A model generated the notes under the pieces. It searched no databases. It saw only the letters and a program-made list of their open reading frames with translations, and was not told the origin of the DNA. A stretch of DNA of 11,188 bases from NCBI GenBank assembly GCA_016209805.1, contig JACQVJ010000239.1, forward strand, positions 1-11,188, read 5' to 3'. Below are positions 1 to 6,724 of this stretch, piece after piece. Position numbers and translations under genes: made by a program. The first letter of the stretch is position 1; each line of letters begins with the position of its first letter. The stretch is from Ignavibacteriota bacterium. Its GTDB lineage: Bacteria; Bacteroidota; Ignavibacteria; UBA10030; UBA6906.

Positions 1-389
1 CTGCCGTACTGCTTCTTCCATTCCCACACTTTCTCAACGAATTTCTCGCGGCCAAGATCGTGGCGTGTTTTCCCTTCTTTTGCAAGTGCCTTTTCAACAA
101 CATTCTGTGTTGCGATTCCGGCGTGGTCGGTGCCGGGGATCCAGCATGCTTCATATCCCATCATTCGCTTATAGCGAATGAATGTGTCCTGTAGCGTGTT
201 GTTCAGGACGTGTCCCATGTGAAGCACTCCCGTGATGTTCGGTGGCGGGATTACAATTGTGTATGGAGGTTTGTTGCTCTGGACGGTTGCATGGAAAAGC
301 CTGTTCTTTTCCCAGTATGCGTACCACTTCTCTTCCACTTCTTTGGGAGAGTAGACTTTTGTGAGCGGCGTTGTGTGTTGGGCAGACAA
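1..389 (-). CDS. valS: Valyl-tRNA synthetase, N-terminal part (truncated by window edge)
   Basis: This class I aminoacyl-tRNA synthetase charges tRNA-Val with valine in the cytoplasm. Only about the first 129 codons are in the window; the gene continues past position 1. The translation reads [13 protein letters not shown] near the N-terminus, then the signature [13 protein letters not shown], which contains the HMGH form of the class I HIGH motif. [14 protein letters not shown] and [16 protein letters not shown] follow. This series is characteristic of ValS and not of IleS or LeuS. The start chosen is a TTG at 389-387, because a GGAG ribosome site lies 7 bases upstream and the remaining N-terminus has the usual short length. 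No ATG fits. The gene follows the M23 peptidase stop by 76 bases with no promoter that I could find, so it is probably cotranscribed with the genes upstream. Identity is very secure; the start codon is likely. Confidence 0.96.
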   Translation of the reverse strand, partial: MSAQHTTPLTKVYSPKEVEEKWYAYWEKNRLFHATVQSNKPPYTIVIPPPNITGVLHMGHVLNNTLQDTFIRYKRMMGYEACWIPGTDHAGIATQNVVEKALAKEGKTRHDLGREKFVEKVWEWKKQYG

Positions 390-396
390 TGAAAAT

Positions 397-402
397 CTCC
401 AG
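397..402 (-). promoter_or_regulatory. Ribosome binding site of valS
   Basis: The minus strand reads CTGGAG here, 7 bases before TTG at 389-387. It is the only Shine-Dalgarno match at a sensible distance and is the main reason for choosing the TTG start. Confidence 0.7.
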
Positions 403-465
403 TGTAACGCAAGATATCGGAAGGTTTTGAGCCCGGTAGCGCCAGGGATTCGTCAGCGAAGGGTC

Positions 466-2766
466 CTACTGCACGGTGAACTTCTGCTGTACTTCGGCGG
501 TGTTGCCAATCTTGTCCTTGAGACGAATCGTGAGGTGGTGGGATCCTCGTTCAAGAGGTTCAGAAACCTGGTAGATTGCACGACGATGTTCGCCATCAAC
601 TTCTGGTATTACCGGCACGGCGTCAATGTACATGTTTAGCTCGTTATAATCAACGCCACTGAGGTCGTCGGCAAAGCCGAATGATATCTGCGGACGTCTT
701 GAGCGTGAACGAGAGGTTTGTATTCGCGTGATGGAAGGTGGCTCGTCATCAACAAGCACTGCAAGCTCACCAAGTGTACGAGTAATTCTTCCAACAAGAA
801 CGTTCGTGATGGAATCGTGCGTGGATGAAAGCATCGTCCAGCTTCTCCCCTGGCTGAAGTAAATTGCTTGCTTCTCCGTGTCGGGGTCAATGCGCATTCT
901 CACGGTCAAACCCTTCTTCAGAACTGCGTGGTACGGTTCGAGTGAATAAATCTCCGGCGCATCGTCTCGGGAATATTTCCCGATTCTCATCAGCACCGTC
1001 TCGAGCACCGACGTAGAGTCATACAGAATCTGGATTTTCCCATCGTCATAGGAGATCGTTCCTGCTTCTCCGACAGAAATCGGGTGGAGGTCGAACTCCA
1101 CACTGGTCGTTGCGATCGCGCCATTGACTTCCGCCGATGCGACAAGTCGGCGAGTGCCATGGAAAGAAGAGAGTGGACGAAACGTGGCTACATACTGGTC
1201 AAGCTCAAGCGGAAAAAACTGAACATTGAGTTCCTTCGTTCCTTCATACACACGCATCATGGGGGGAGAGGTAATATCGCCTTCAGCTCGAAGAAGGACA
1301 CGAATAAAATCCTTTTCGAACTCATGCTCCAAACGTATTCGTCCGGCTGAGCCCTGAGGTGTGCTTTGGAAATAAAACTGCGGCCGCGACTCAGTTCCCC
1401 AGAGGTTTTCAGCGATTACCTTTACAATGTCGTAATTTGAGGCAGTGGTTGGGAGATCCACGGCATGATCATTTTGATGAGGGGTAATCGATTGTTTATT
1501 CCAGAAATCACCCCCGAACCTCCGGGTAAAAACGAGAATGCTTCGCAGACCCTCGGTCTTGTCGAAAACAACCTTCAGGCCATCTTTGGACGTCTTAATA
1601 CTGAAACGGGGTGGATGATTGATGATGAGTTTTCCAGTTAATTCCGCTCGGTTGTTGCTGATGTCGCTGCTCACGATTCGAAAATCGTGCGGGCCTTCGG
1701 CGAATGCAGCAGTGTGAATTATGCCTGCATCCGCCGTTTTTGGATGGTAGAAGTGAAGGTCGTTGGGGGAGTCGACATACAACTTTTCGAACCGACCTTT
1801 TCCTTCTCTGATAAGCCGCCAATCATAGTAGAGTCCGATCTGGTGGGCATCCTCGCTTGGAGCGCGATTCAACGTAACTGAGCATATAAGCGAATCATCG
1901 ATGAACAGCTCATGGCTGTACAGGCCGTTAAGAAACCTTGAGCCGTTGGATTTGTCCCTTGCGTTGATCCCAAAGCCCACCTGTCCCGTTATTTGAATCG
2001 TATCGATAATCGTGAACACATTTGCCTCTACCATTCGAGCAGAATACCTGGCAGGAACCCATTGGCCGTTCACGAGGGAATTCTCTCCCAGGGGTGTCGC
2101 CGAAATAGCCCTGATCGTCGGATGAAGTGAATCCTGAGTCACGACATTCCGGCAAAGGAGCGGGTTGACGAAATCGAGATTCTCATCCCGGATTTCGAAA
2201 TGGAGATGGGGTGATCCCACTCCTGTCTCGCCGGTGTATGCAATCAGGTCACCTTTTTTCACAGGAAAATCATTCGGGCTGCATGGGATCTCAACCGGGT
2301 AGCGCCCGCGCGCACGTTGTTCTTTTCTCACACGTTCTTCGATCTCGGTATTGAATCGTTGCAAATGTGCATAGGTTGTAGAGTAGCCGTCTGGATGGCG
2401 GACGTAAAGCATCTTTCCATAACCCACCGGGCTCACGCGGATGAGAGAAACATATCCGCTTCTTGCTGCATAGACATTGAAACCTGTACCGTTCCCTGTG
2501 CTAATGTCGATGCCACCATGGAAATGTAATCGTCGATACTCGGCAAACGTAGAAGTGATGATGCGATCAGCCTCTGTCGGCCAGATATAGCCTGACAAAT
2601 CGGTTCGGATGGAGTCGATTTGAGGTGTCACGTTCGGTGGAGCAGATTCGGGGTGGGCTACAACTGCGGGTTTGTGCTTGGAGGTCGTACTAACAAGAAC
2701 GATGAGTATGGCAATTCCGATAGCTAACGTCGAATAAAAAATCCTTCCCATCTTCCCCCGGAACAA
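466..2766 (-). CDS. Membrane-anchored M23 (LytM-type) metallopeptidase with long C-terminal beta-rich region
   Basis: This is probably a zinc endopeptidase that cuts peptidoglycan cross-links in the periplasm, 766 residues if read from TTG. A hydrophobic segment at about residues 9-26 is a signal anchor or uncleaved signal. The M23 domain spans about 60-205 with all expected residues: HGGID (H83, D87) and HLH (H187, H189), of which H83, D87 and H189 should bind zinc, plus H134 in TYAHLQ. A charged insert of about 30 residues separates H134 from the GDLIAYTGETG strand, as in many Bacteroidota M23 proteins. The remaining 550 or so residues look beta-rich, ending in an Ig-like segment (FADDLSGVDYNELNMYID, then RLKDKIGNTA). 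The TTG start directly follows the parA stop codon (TAA-TTG), suggesting coupled translation; ATG at 2751-2749 is an alternative. Substrate and in vivo role are inferred from the family. Confidence 0.88.
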   Translation of the reverse strand: MFRGKMGRIFYSTLAIGIAILIVLVSTTSKHKPAVVAHPESAPPNVTPQIDSIRTDLSGYIWPTEADRIITSTFAEYRRLHFHGGIDISTGNGTGFNVYAARSGYVSLIRVSPVGYGKMLYVRHPDGYSTTYAHLQRFNTEIEERVRKEQRARGRYPVEIPCSPNDFPVKKGDLIAYTGETGVGSPHLHFEIRDENLDFVNPLLCRNVVTQDSLHPTIRAISATPLGENSLVNGQWVPARYSARMVEANVFTIIDTIQITGQVGFGINARDKSNGSRFLNGLYSHELFIDDSLICSVTLNRAPSEDAHQIGLYYDWRLIREGKGRFEKLYVDSPNDLHFYHPKTADAGIIHTAAFAEGPHDFRIVSSDISNNRAELTGKLIINHPPRFSIKTSKDGLKVVFDKTEGLRSILVFTRRFGGDFWNKQSITPHQNDHAVDLPTTASNYDIVKVIAENLWGTESRPQFYFQSTPQGSAGRIRLEHEFEKDFIRVLLRAEGDITSPPMMRVYEGTKELNVQFFPLELDQYVATFRPLSSFHGTRRLVASAEVNGAIATTSVEFDLHPISVGEAGTISYDDGKIQILYDSTSVLETVLMRIGKYSRDDAPEIYSLEPYHAVLKKGLTVRMRIDPDTEKQAIYFSQGRSWTMLSSTHDSITNVLVGRITRTLGELAVLVDDEPPSITRIQTSRSRSRRPQISFGFADDLSGVDYNELNMYIDAVPVIPEVDGEHRRAIYQVSEPLERGSHHLTIRLKDKIGNTAEVQQKFTVQ

Positions 2767-3588
2767 TTAAGCCTGTTGTCCAATCTCGTGTGCGTGATGC
2801 TGAACGCGAGGCAAGCTGCGATGCTCGTGGCTGTGAGCGATGATCTCCCTTGCGAGTGAAAGGTAGGCTCCGGAGCCTCTTGAATTGGCATTGTACAGAA
2901 TTGCCGGCTTTCCGTAGAAGCATGCTTCCGTCAGGGCGGTGTTTTTTGGGATGACCGACTCGAACATGAACCTGCGATATTTCGAATGGAGTTCGCGGGT
3001 CGTGATATCGGTGACACGGGTATTTGGTTCATGCATCGTCAGAAGAATGCCTTCAACCGAAAGCGATTTGTTTGCGACGTCCCGAATCCACTCGATGAAC
3101 TTGAAGAACTTGTCCACCGCATCGAGAGAAAAGTGACCCGACTTGACTGGAATGATCACTGAGTCTGCGGCAGTGAGTGCGTTCGTGGTCAATCCGCGCA
3201 GAAACGGCGGACAATCGACGATCACATAATCATAATTCTCAGCGGCACCTTGCAGAGCGCTGCGCAGAATCGCCCGGTTGTCGGCGAGTCTCATCAACCG
3301 CTCTTCCCGCTGAAGCGTCTGCACATTTGCCGGTACGATATCGAGGAAGGAGAGTTCCGTCTTATGGATGGCGTGATTCATGCGAGATATGAAGTTGAAG
3401 ACTTCAAACATACCGGTCTTGATTGTTCCTTCGGTGAACCCGAGCGAAAGTCCTGCCGCGCCCGACGAGTCCATGTCGATAAGAAGAGTTCGCTGCTCGG
3501 CCACCGCGAGACTTGCTGCGAGATTAACCGCCGTGGTTGTTTTCCCGACCCCCCCTTTCGGGATTGCTATTGCAATGATTCTTGCCAT
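2767..3588 (-). CDS. Orphan ParA/Soj-type deviant Walker ATPase
   Basis: This 273-residue P-loop ATPase belongs to the ParA/MinD superfamily, whose dimers position chromosomes, plasmids or protein cargo. The N-terminus has the deviant Walker A KGGVGKTT (signature Lys11, catalytic-loop Lys16). It is followed by the switch segment LIDMDSSGAAG (where ParA usually has DxDPQG) and a Walker B-like YVIVDCPP at about 121-128. Length is normal for a chromosomal Soj-like protein. ATG at 3588-3586 was chosen over an upstream in-frame ATG at 3645 because the family begins right at MARIIAIAIPKGG, and because the longer version would overlap the gene before it. The last 22 residues are unusually rich in His (six). 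No parB lies next to it. The stop abuts the start of the M23 peptidase, and the upstream FAH-family gene ends 23 bases before. I can assign the family but not the cargo. Confidence 0.9.
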   Translation of the reverse strand: MARIIAIAIPKGGVGKTTTAVNLAASLAVAEQRTLLIDMDSSGAAGLSLGFTEGTIKTGMFEVFNFISRMNHAIHKTELSFLDIVPANVQTLQREERLMRLADNRAILRSALQGAAENYDYVIVDCPPFLRGLTTNALTAADSVIIPVKSGHFSLDAVDKFFKFIEWIRDVANKSLSVEGILLTMHEPNTRVTDITTRELHSKYRRFMFESVIPKNTALTEACFYGKPAILYNANSRGSGAYLSLAREIIAHSHEHRSLPRVQHHAHEIGQQA

Positions 3589-3611
3589 GATTTGTTCCCG
3601 TCTTGGGTTGT

Positions 3612-4268
3612 TTATGCTATCCCGATCCTCAATGTTCCAACGCACTCTAGTTCTGCTTCGAGTTGGTCCCCGGATACTACCGGCCCCACACCTTCCGGTG
3701 TGCCCGTAAAAATCAAGTCCCCCACTTCAAGTGTGAAAATCGAAGAGACGTAGGAGATGACATCTTCGATCCGAAAGATCATGTGTTTCGTATTGGAATG
3801 CTGCCGAACTTTGCCGTTCACTTTCAGTGAGAGTGTCAGGTTGTGTGGATCTGTAACCTTGTCCTGTTCCATAGCATAGGAAACTGGGGCGGAAGTATCG
3901 AATCCCTTTGCGACACTCCATGGCAATCCATGCTCTTTTGCTTCAGACTGCACATCTCGGAGAGTCATGTCTAACCCGACGGCATATCCCCCCACAAAGT
4001 CCATTGCACGGCTTGCAGAAATGTTCCTGCCATCTTTCCCTATTACGACAACCATCTCTACTTCATGGTGCAACTCGCGCGAAAATGTCGGAGCACAAAC
4101 TCGTCCACCATCCTGCAGCAGCGCCGTTGATGGTTTTAGGAAGACGATAGGTCTCGCCGGCTTCGGAGAGTTCATCTCCCTTGCATGTTCAATGTAGTTC
4201 CGTCCAAGGCAAAGAATCTTTCCCACGGGGACGGCTTCCCCCGAACCACGGTAGGTAACTGCGTTCAT
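3612..4268 (-). CDS. Fumarylacetoacetate hydrolase family protein (FAHD1/YcgM-like)
   Basis: This 218-residue cytoplasmic, metal-dependent enzyme closely follows the pattern of human FAHD1 (acylpyruvase/oxaloacetate decarboxylase) and E. coli YcgM, both about 219 residues. Visible motifs are LGRNYIEHARE (H28 and E31, matching the catalytic dyad), FLKPSTAL, LHHEVEMVVVIG (E69 and E71) and GLDMTLRDVQ (D100). The last three acidic residues match the Mg/Mn ligands. LPWSVAKGFD follows, with the family's lysine K121, and FTGTPEGVGPV lies near the end. ATG at 4268-4266 gives the standard length; there is no good ribosome site, but a promoter ends about 34 bases upstream. It is the first gene of the minus-strand set leading to parA, the M23 gene and valS. 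The likely reaction is hydrolysis or decarboxylation of a short 2-oxo acid such as acylpyruvate or oxaloacetate. The exact substrate cannot be read from sequence. Confidence 0.93.
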   Translation of the reverse strand: MNAVTYRGSGEAVPVGKILCLGRNYIEHAREMNSPKPARPIVFLKPSTALLQDGGRVCAPTFSRELHHEVEMVVVIGKDGRNISASRAMDFVGGYAVGLDMTLRDVQSEAKEHGLPWSVAKGFDTSAPVSYAMEQDKVTDPHNLTLSLKVNGKVRQHSNTKHMIFRIEDVISYVSSIFTLEVGDLIFTGTPEGVGPVVSGDQLEAELECVGTLRIGIA

Positions 4269-4301
4269 GAAATAGGGAGATCAGGACAAAGTTCTTGGGA
4301 A

Positions 4302-4330
4302 AATATAGGGACAGGATACGTCTATAGCAA
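4302..4330 (-). promoter_or_regulatory. Promoter for the FAH-parA-M23 set
   Basis: On the minus strand the -35 box TTGCTA (4330-4325) and the -10 box TATATT (4307-4302) are separated by exactly 17 bases, matching the housekeeping sigma consensus at 4 of 6 and 5 of 6 positions. Transcription would start near 4295, giving a leader of about 27 bases before ATG at 4268. No other strong match lies in this direction in the spacer. Confidence 0.6.
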
Positions 4331-4375
4331 GAAGAAATTAAAAGAATTTCATCGGGTGTGCCTGCAACCCCTTCC

Positions 4376-4404
4376 TTGCAATTGGAGCTGAGATTCTCTA
4401 ATAT
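4376..4404 (+). promoter_or_regulatory. Promoter for purM
   Basis: The -35 box TTGCAA (4376-4381) and -10 box TAATAT (4399-4404) are 17 bases apart, each 4 of 6 to consensus. The start point would be near 4411, about 34 bases before the TTG chosen for purM. It overlaps codons of the longer open frame, which argues for the shorter start. It lies back to back with the minus-strand promoter at 4302-4330, only 45 bases away. Confidence 0.5.
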
Positions 4405-4434
4405 TCTTTGGGCATTAAGCACTTCTTTAAGATC

Positions 4435-4439
4435 TGGGA
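4435..4439 (+). promoter_or_regulatory. Ribosome binding site of purM
   Basis: TGGGA stands 5 bases before TTG at 4445. It is a moderate Shine-Dalgarno match, but it is the one that places the start where PurM homologues begin. Confidence 0.45.
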
Positions 4440-4444
4440 ATAAG

Positions 4445-5464
4445 TTGGCACAGACATACAAACAAGCAGGGGTCGATATTCCTGCCGGAGAAGAGGTCGT
4501 GAGCGGGATTAAAGAGATGGTGCGAGCGACTTATTCCAAGTCGGTTTTGGGTGACGTCGGATCGTTTGGAGCCTTCTTTGATGCACGGTTCAAAGGCTAC
4601 AAATCGCCGGTTCTCGTCTCAAGCGTCGATGGAGTCGGCACGAAGCTGATGGTTGCCCAAATGATGAACAAGCACGATACGGTGGGCCAGGACCTTGTCA
4701 ACCACTGTGTGAACGACATCCTCGTCTGTGGTGCACGTCCACTGTTTTTCATGGACTATTTTGCAACGGGCAGATTGCAGGTTGAAGTGGCAAAGGAAAT
4801 CATCGGCGGTTTTGTGAAGGCATGTAATGAGAACAAATGTTCCTTGATCGGAGGCGAGACCGCCGAAATGCCCGGATTCTACGGTGAGAATGAATACGAT
4901 TTGTCTGGAACGATTGTCGGAGTTGTGGAAAGAAAGAATATCATTAACGGGAAGAAGATTAAGGAAGGCGACATTCTTATTGGACTACCTTCCACAGGTT
5001 TGCATACGAATGGCTATTCGCTGGCGCGTGCTGTACTCCTTGGCAAGTACACTCTCGATGAATACAACGAGGAACTCGGAATGCCAATCGGCGAAGCCCT
5101 ACTCCAAGTCCACCGCTCATATCTTGGGATAGTCACCGCACTGCTGGAGCACTTTAACGTGCACGGTCTCTCGCATATTACGGGAGGAGGCATTGTCGGA
5201 AACACGATGCGCATATTACCAAGGGGGTTGCAACTGAAGATTGACTGGACTGCTTGGGATCGACCGAGAATCTTTCAACTCATTCAACGAGCTGGAGATA
5301 TTCCGGAAGAGGACATGCGACGGACCTTCAATCTTGGCATAGGCCTTATCGTGATTGTTCCGAGAAAAAGGGGAGAAGAGGTGATGAGATTCCTTGGAAA
5401 AAAAGGAGAGAGGTGCGTGCTGGTGGGCGAAGTCGTGTCGGCTGAGAGCTTGGCAGTGAAGTGA
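4445..5464 (+). CDS. purM: Phosphoribosylformylglycinamidine cyclo-ligase (AIR synthetase)
   Basis: PurM closes the imidazole ring of formylglycinamidine ribonucleotide with ATP to give aminoimidazole ribonucleotide, the fifth step of de novo purine synthesis, in the cytoplasm. The protein starts AQTYKQAGVDI, the classic PurM N-terminus. It continues with VLVSSVDGVGTKL, NDILVCGARPLFFMDYFATG, LIGGETAEMPGFYG and HITGGGIVGN, all family signatures of the PurM ATP-binding fold. The open frame extends upstream to a GTG at 4358, but that would add 29 residues with no family counterpart and would contain the promoter. TTG at 4445 gives 339 residues, against 345 in E. coli, and has a ribosome site. 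No other pur genes are visible nearby. It is transcribed divergently from the FAH gene and convergently with the lipoprotein gene, so it is probably monocistronic. Confidence 0.96.
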   Translation: MAQTYKQAGVDIPAGEEVVSGIKEMVRATYSKSVLGDVGSFGAFFDARFKGYKSPVLVSSVDGVGTKLMVAQMMNKHDTVGQDLVNHCVNDILVCGARPLFFMDYFATGRLQVEVAKEIIGGFVKACNENKCSLIGGETAEMPGFYGENEYDLSGTIVGVVERKNIINGKKIKEGDILIGLPSTGLHTNGYSLARAVLLGKYTLDEYNEELGMPIGEALLQVHRSYLGIVTALLEHFNVHGLSHITGGGIVGNTMRILPRGLQLKIDWTAWDRPRIFQLIQRAGDIPEEDMRRTFNLGIGLIVIVPRKRGEEVMRFLGKKGERCVLVGEVVSAESLAVK

Positions 5465-5484
5465 AACTGCACCGTTCAGTTAGG

Positions 5485-5503
5485 ACTACTTCCGAGTAGT
5501 TTG
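5485..5503 (+). terminator. Possible weak terminator after purM
   Basis: A perfect inverted repeat, ACTACT-TCCG-AGTAGT (5485-5500), lies 20 bases after the purM stop and is followed by TTT. The stem has only six pairs and the T run is short, so it would be a weak terminator. It overlaps the last codons of the convergent lipoprotein gene, as terminators between convergent genes often do. Confidence 0.35.
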
Positions 5504-5812
5504 GCTTTCCATGCGTTCAATGACCTTCTCAAAGAACTTCTTCCAATTGTTAATATCCGCGTTATAGTTCCTCACCGTCGCTTTGAACTCCTCCACTGTG
5601 ACTCCATGCTTGTCAAGTATTCGACGTGCTGCGGGAGTTATCACCGAATCTTGGGGTGGGTTCCCGCTTGCTGCACCTTGTTGAACCAGCTCAATGTACA
5701 CCGTAATGAATTCTTCCTCCTCAAGAATGGTGGCGCTTCCTGCATCGTTCTTGCACGACAGTGCTAAGGCGGTGATCGCAATAAACAGGGTTGAGTGCAA
5801 CAGGCGTTTCAT
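5486..5812 (-). CDS. Small predicted lipoprotein, DUF4296-like
   Basis: The 108-residue product starts with a lipoprotein signal peptide: basic MKRLLH, a hydrophobic stretch, then ALSC with Cys20 as the lipidated residue. The mature part has the pattern of DUF4296 proteins of Bacteroidota: an acidic start (ILEEEEFITVYIELVQQ), a middle segment RRILDKHGVTVEEFKATVRNYN, and a helical end with WKKFFEKVIERM. Function of this family is unknown. The start chosen, ATG at 5812, puts the signal peptide at the N-terminus; an in-frame ATG at 5851 would add 13 polar residues ahead of it and is unlikely. No Shine-Dalgarno is evident. A weak promoter-like pair upstream is TCGACA and TTGAAT, 16 bases apart. 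The gene converges on purM and diverges from efp. The family assignment is from remembered pattern and is moderately sure; the lipoprotein call is firm. Confidence 0.8.
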   Translation of the reverse strand: MKRLLHSTLFIAITALALSCKNDAGSATILEEEEFITVYIELVQQGAASGNPPQDSVITPAARRILDKHGVTVEEFKATVRNYNADINNWKKFFEKVIERMESQTTRK

Positions 5813-5919
5813 GACATCAGGGTAAGAATTCGTTGCTTCTAATTCAAACATTGATGGGATCTTTGTCGAGCATGTGTACCAATGAAGCGCTTGGCCCCTT
5901 TAGGGGATGCCTGCATTCC

Positions 5920-5948
5920 TTGACTTTGTTGCTCAATGTGGTTATATT
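5920..5948 (+). promoter_or_regulatory. Strong promoter for efp (and possibly accBC-gcvH)
   Basis: TTGACT (5920-5925) and TATATT (5943-5948), 17 bases apart, match the housekeeping -35 and -10 consensus at 5 of 6 positions each. This is the best promoter in the window. Transcription would start near 5955, giving a leader of about 55 bases before efp. The four genes to 8994 are all in this direction with no clear terminator between them. Confidence 0.7.
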
Positions 5949-6010
5949 TTTCCCCCGTTCTTGCGCTGTTTTGGATGGATTTACGTGGTTTGCACTACTG
6001 ACTGAAAGTT

Positions 6011-6574
6011 ATGCCATCGACATCGGATTTCCGCCCCGGATTGGTGATCAAATATAACAATGAGCTCTGGACCGTTGTTGAGTTCCAGCATGTGAATCCG
6101 GGGAACTGGCGAGCATTTGTCCGAACCAAGCTGAAGAACATCAAAAGTGGAAAGGTCATCGAGAATCGCTTTCGAGCAGGCGAATCGATCGATACTGTTC
6201 GTATTGAGAGAAAAGAATTCCAATTCCTTTACCGCGACGGTTTGGGCTTTGTGTTCATGGATAGAGATACGTTCGAACAGTTGACCGTGCAGCTGGAGCA
6301 GATAGGCGATGGGGCAAGTTTCTTGAAAGACGGTGAGTCGGTGGACATCTTGTTTAACGGAGCGGAGATTGTTGGAATTGAGTTACCGATCACCGTTGAG
6401 TTGAAGGTGGTTGAAACTGTTCCGGGTGTCAGAGGAGACAGCGCAAATGCCGGTACAAAACCCGCGCAACTTGAAACTGGCGCCACGGTGAATGTTCCAC
6501 TCTTTATCAACGAAGGCGACATGCTCAAGATCGACACTCGAACGGGGGATTATATTGAGCGAGTAAAAAACTAA
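6011..6574 (+). CDS. efp: Elongation factor P
   Basis: EF-P binds between the P and E sites of stalled ribosomes and speeds peptide bond formation at consecutive prolines. The 187-residue length and all three beta-barrel domains match the family. Visible segments include the N-terminal DFRPGLVIKYNNELW, AFVRTKLKNIKSGKVIENRF, FLYRDGLGFVFMD and TFEQL. The C-terminal signature ETGATVNVPLFINEGD is followed by IDTRTGDYIERVK. The conserved loop that reaches the P-site tRNA reads HVNPGNWRAF. Its tip residue is Asn32, where E. coli has the modified Lys34 and others have Arg32, so none of the usual lysine or arginine modifications is possible at that position. Chlorobi EF-Ps have a similar Pro-Gly-Asn tip. 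The ATG has only a weak purine-rich site (GAAAG). It heads the efp-accB-accC-gcvH set. Confidence 0.97.
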   Translation: MPSTSDFRPGLVIKYNNELWTVVEFQHVNPGNWRAFVRTKLKNIKSGKVIENRFRAGESIDTVRIERKEFQFLYRDGLGFVFMDRDTFEQLTVQLEQIGDGASFLKDGESVDILFNGAEIVGIELPITVELKVVETVPGVRGDSANAGTKPAQLETGATVNVPLFINEGDMLKIDTRTGDYIERVKN

Positions 6575-6597
6575 CGAAGTACAATCTTCACAAACAG

Positions 6598-6713
6598 CTT
6601 GCCTGATCTTCATCCCTGCTTACAGTCAGGAGAGCAGCAGGCAAGGGAGGTGTGCGGCGCTTGTCCCGATTTGGTTGGCAGAATTGTGCCTCCCTCATGA
6701 TCCATGACCAACC
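6598..6713 (+). repeat. Nested inverted repeats in the efp-accB spacer (possible RNA leader)
   Basis: The 150-base spacer holds three perfect complementary pairs. CTTGCCTG (6598-6605) pairs with CAGGCAAG (6638-6645). AGGGAGG (6644-6650) pairs with CCTCCCT (6689-6695). GGTTGG (6673-6678) pairs with CCAACC (6708-6713). Pairs one and two share two bases, and pair three interlocks with pair two, so they could form alternative folds or a pseudoknot. The last arm ends immediately before the accB ribosome site GAGGAG (6714-6719). No T run follows any stem, so none is an ordinary terminator. A role in control of accB is an inference. Confidence 0.45.
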
Positions 6714-6714
6714 G

Positions 6715-6719
6715 AGGAG
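6715..6719 (+). promoter_or_regulatory. Ribosome binding site of accB
   Basis: AGGAG lies 5 bases before ATG at 6725 and settles the accB start over the in-frame ATG at 6704. It directly follows the 3' arm of an inverted repeat. Confidence 0.8.
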
Positions 6720-6724
6720 ATGTA

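Noticed and set aside
426..455. Partial CCC/GGG stem between the M23 gene and valS
   Set aside because: The stem is bulged and short without a T run, so it is not a convincing terminator.
3250..3753. Open frame of 167 codons on the plus strand
   Set aside because: It overlaps parA and the FAH-family gene in antisense. Both of those are clear family members; this frame shows no recognisable motif or ribosome site.
5895..5906. Small hairpin CCCC-TTTA-GGGG upstream of efp
   Set aside because: It has four pairs only, no T run, and lies before the promoter. It is likely chance.
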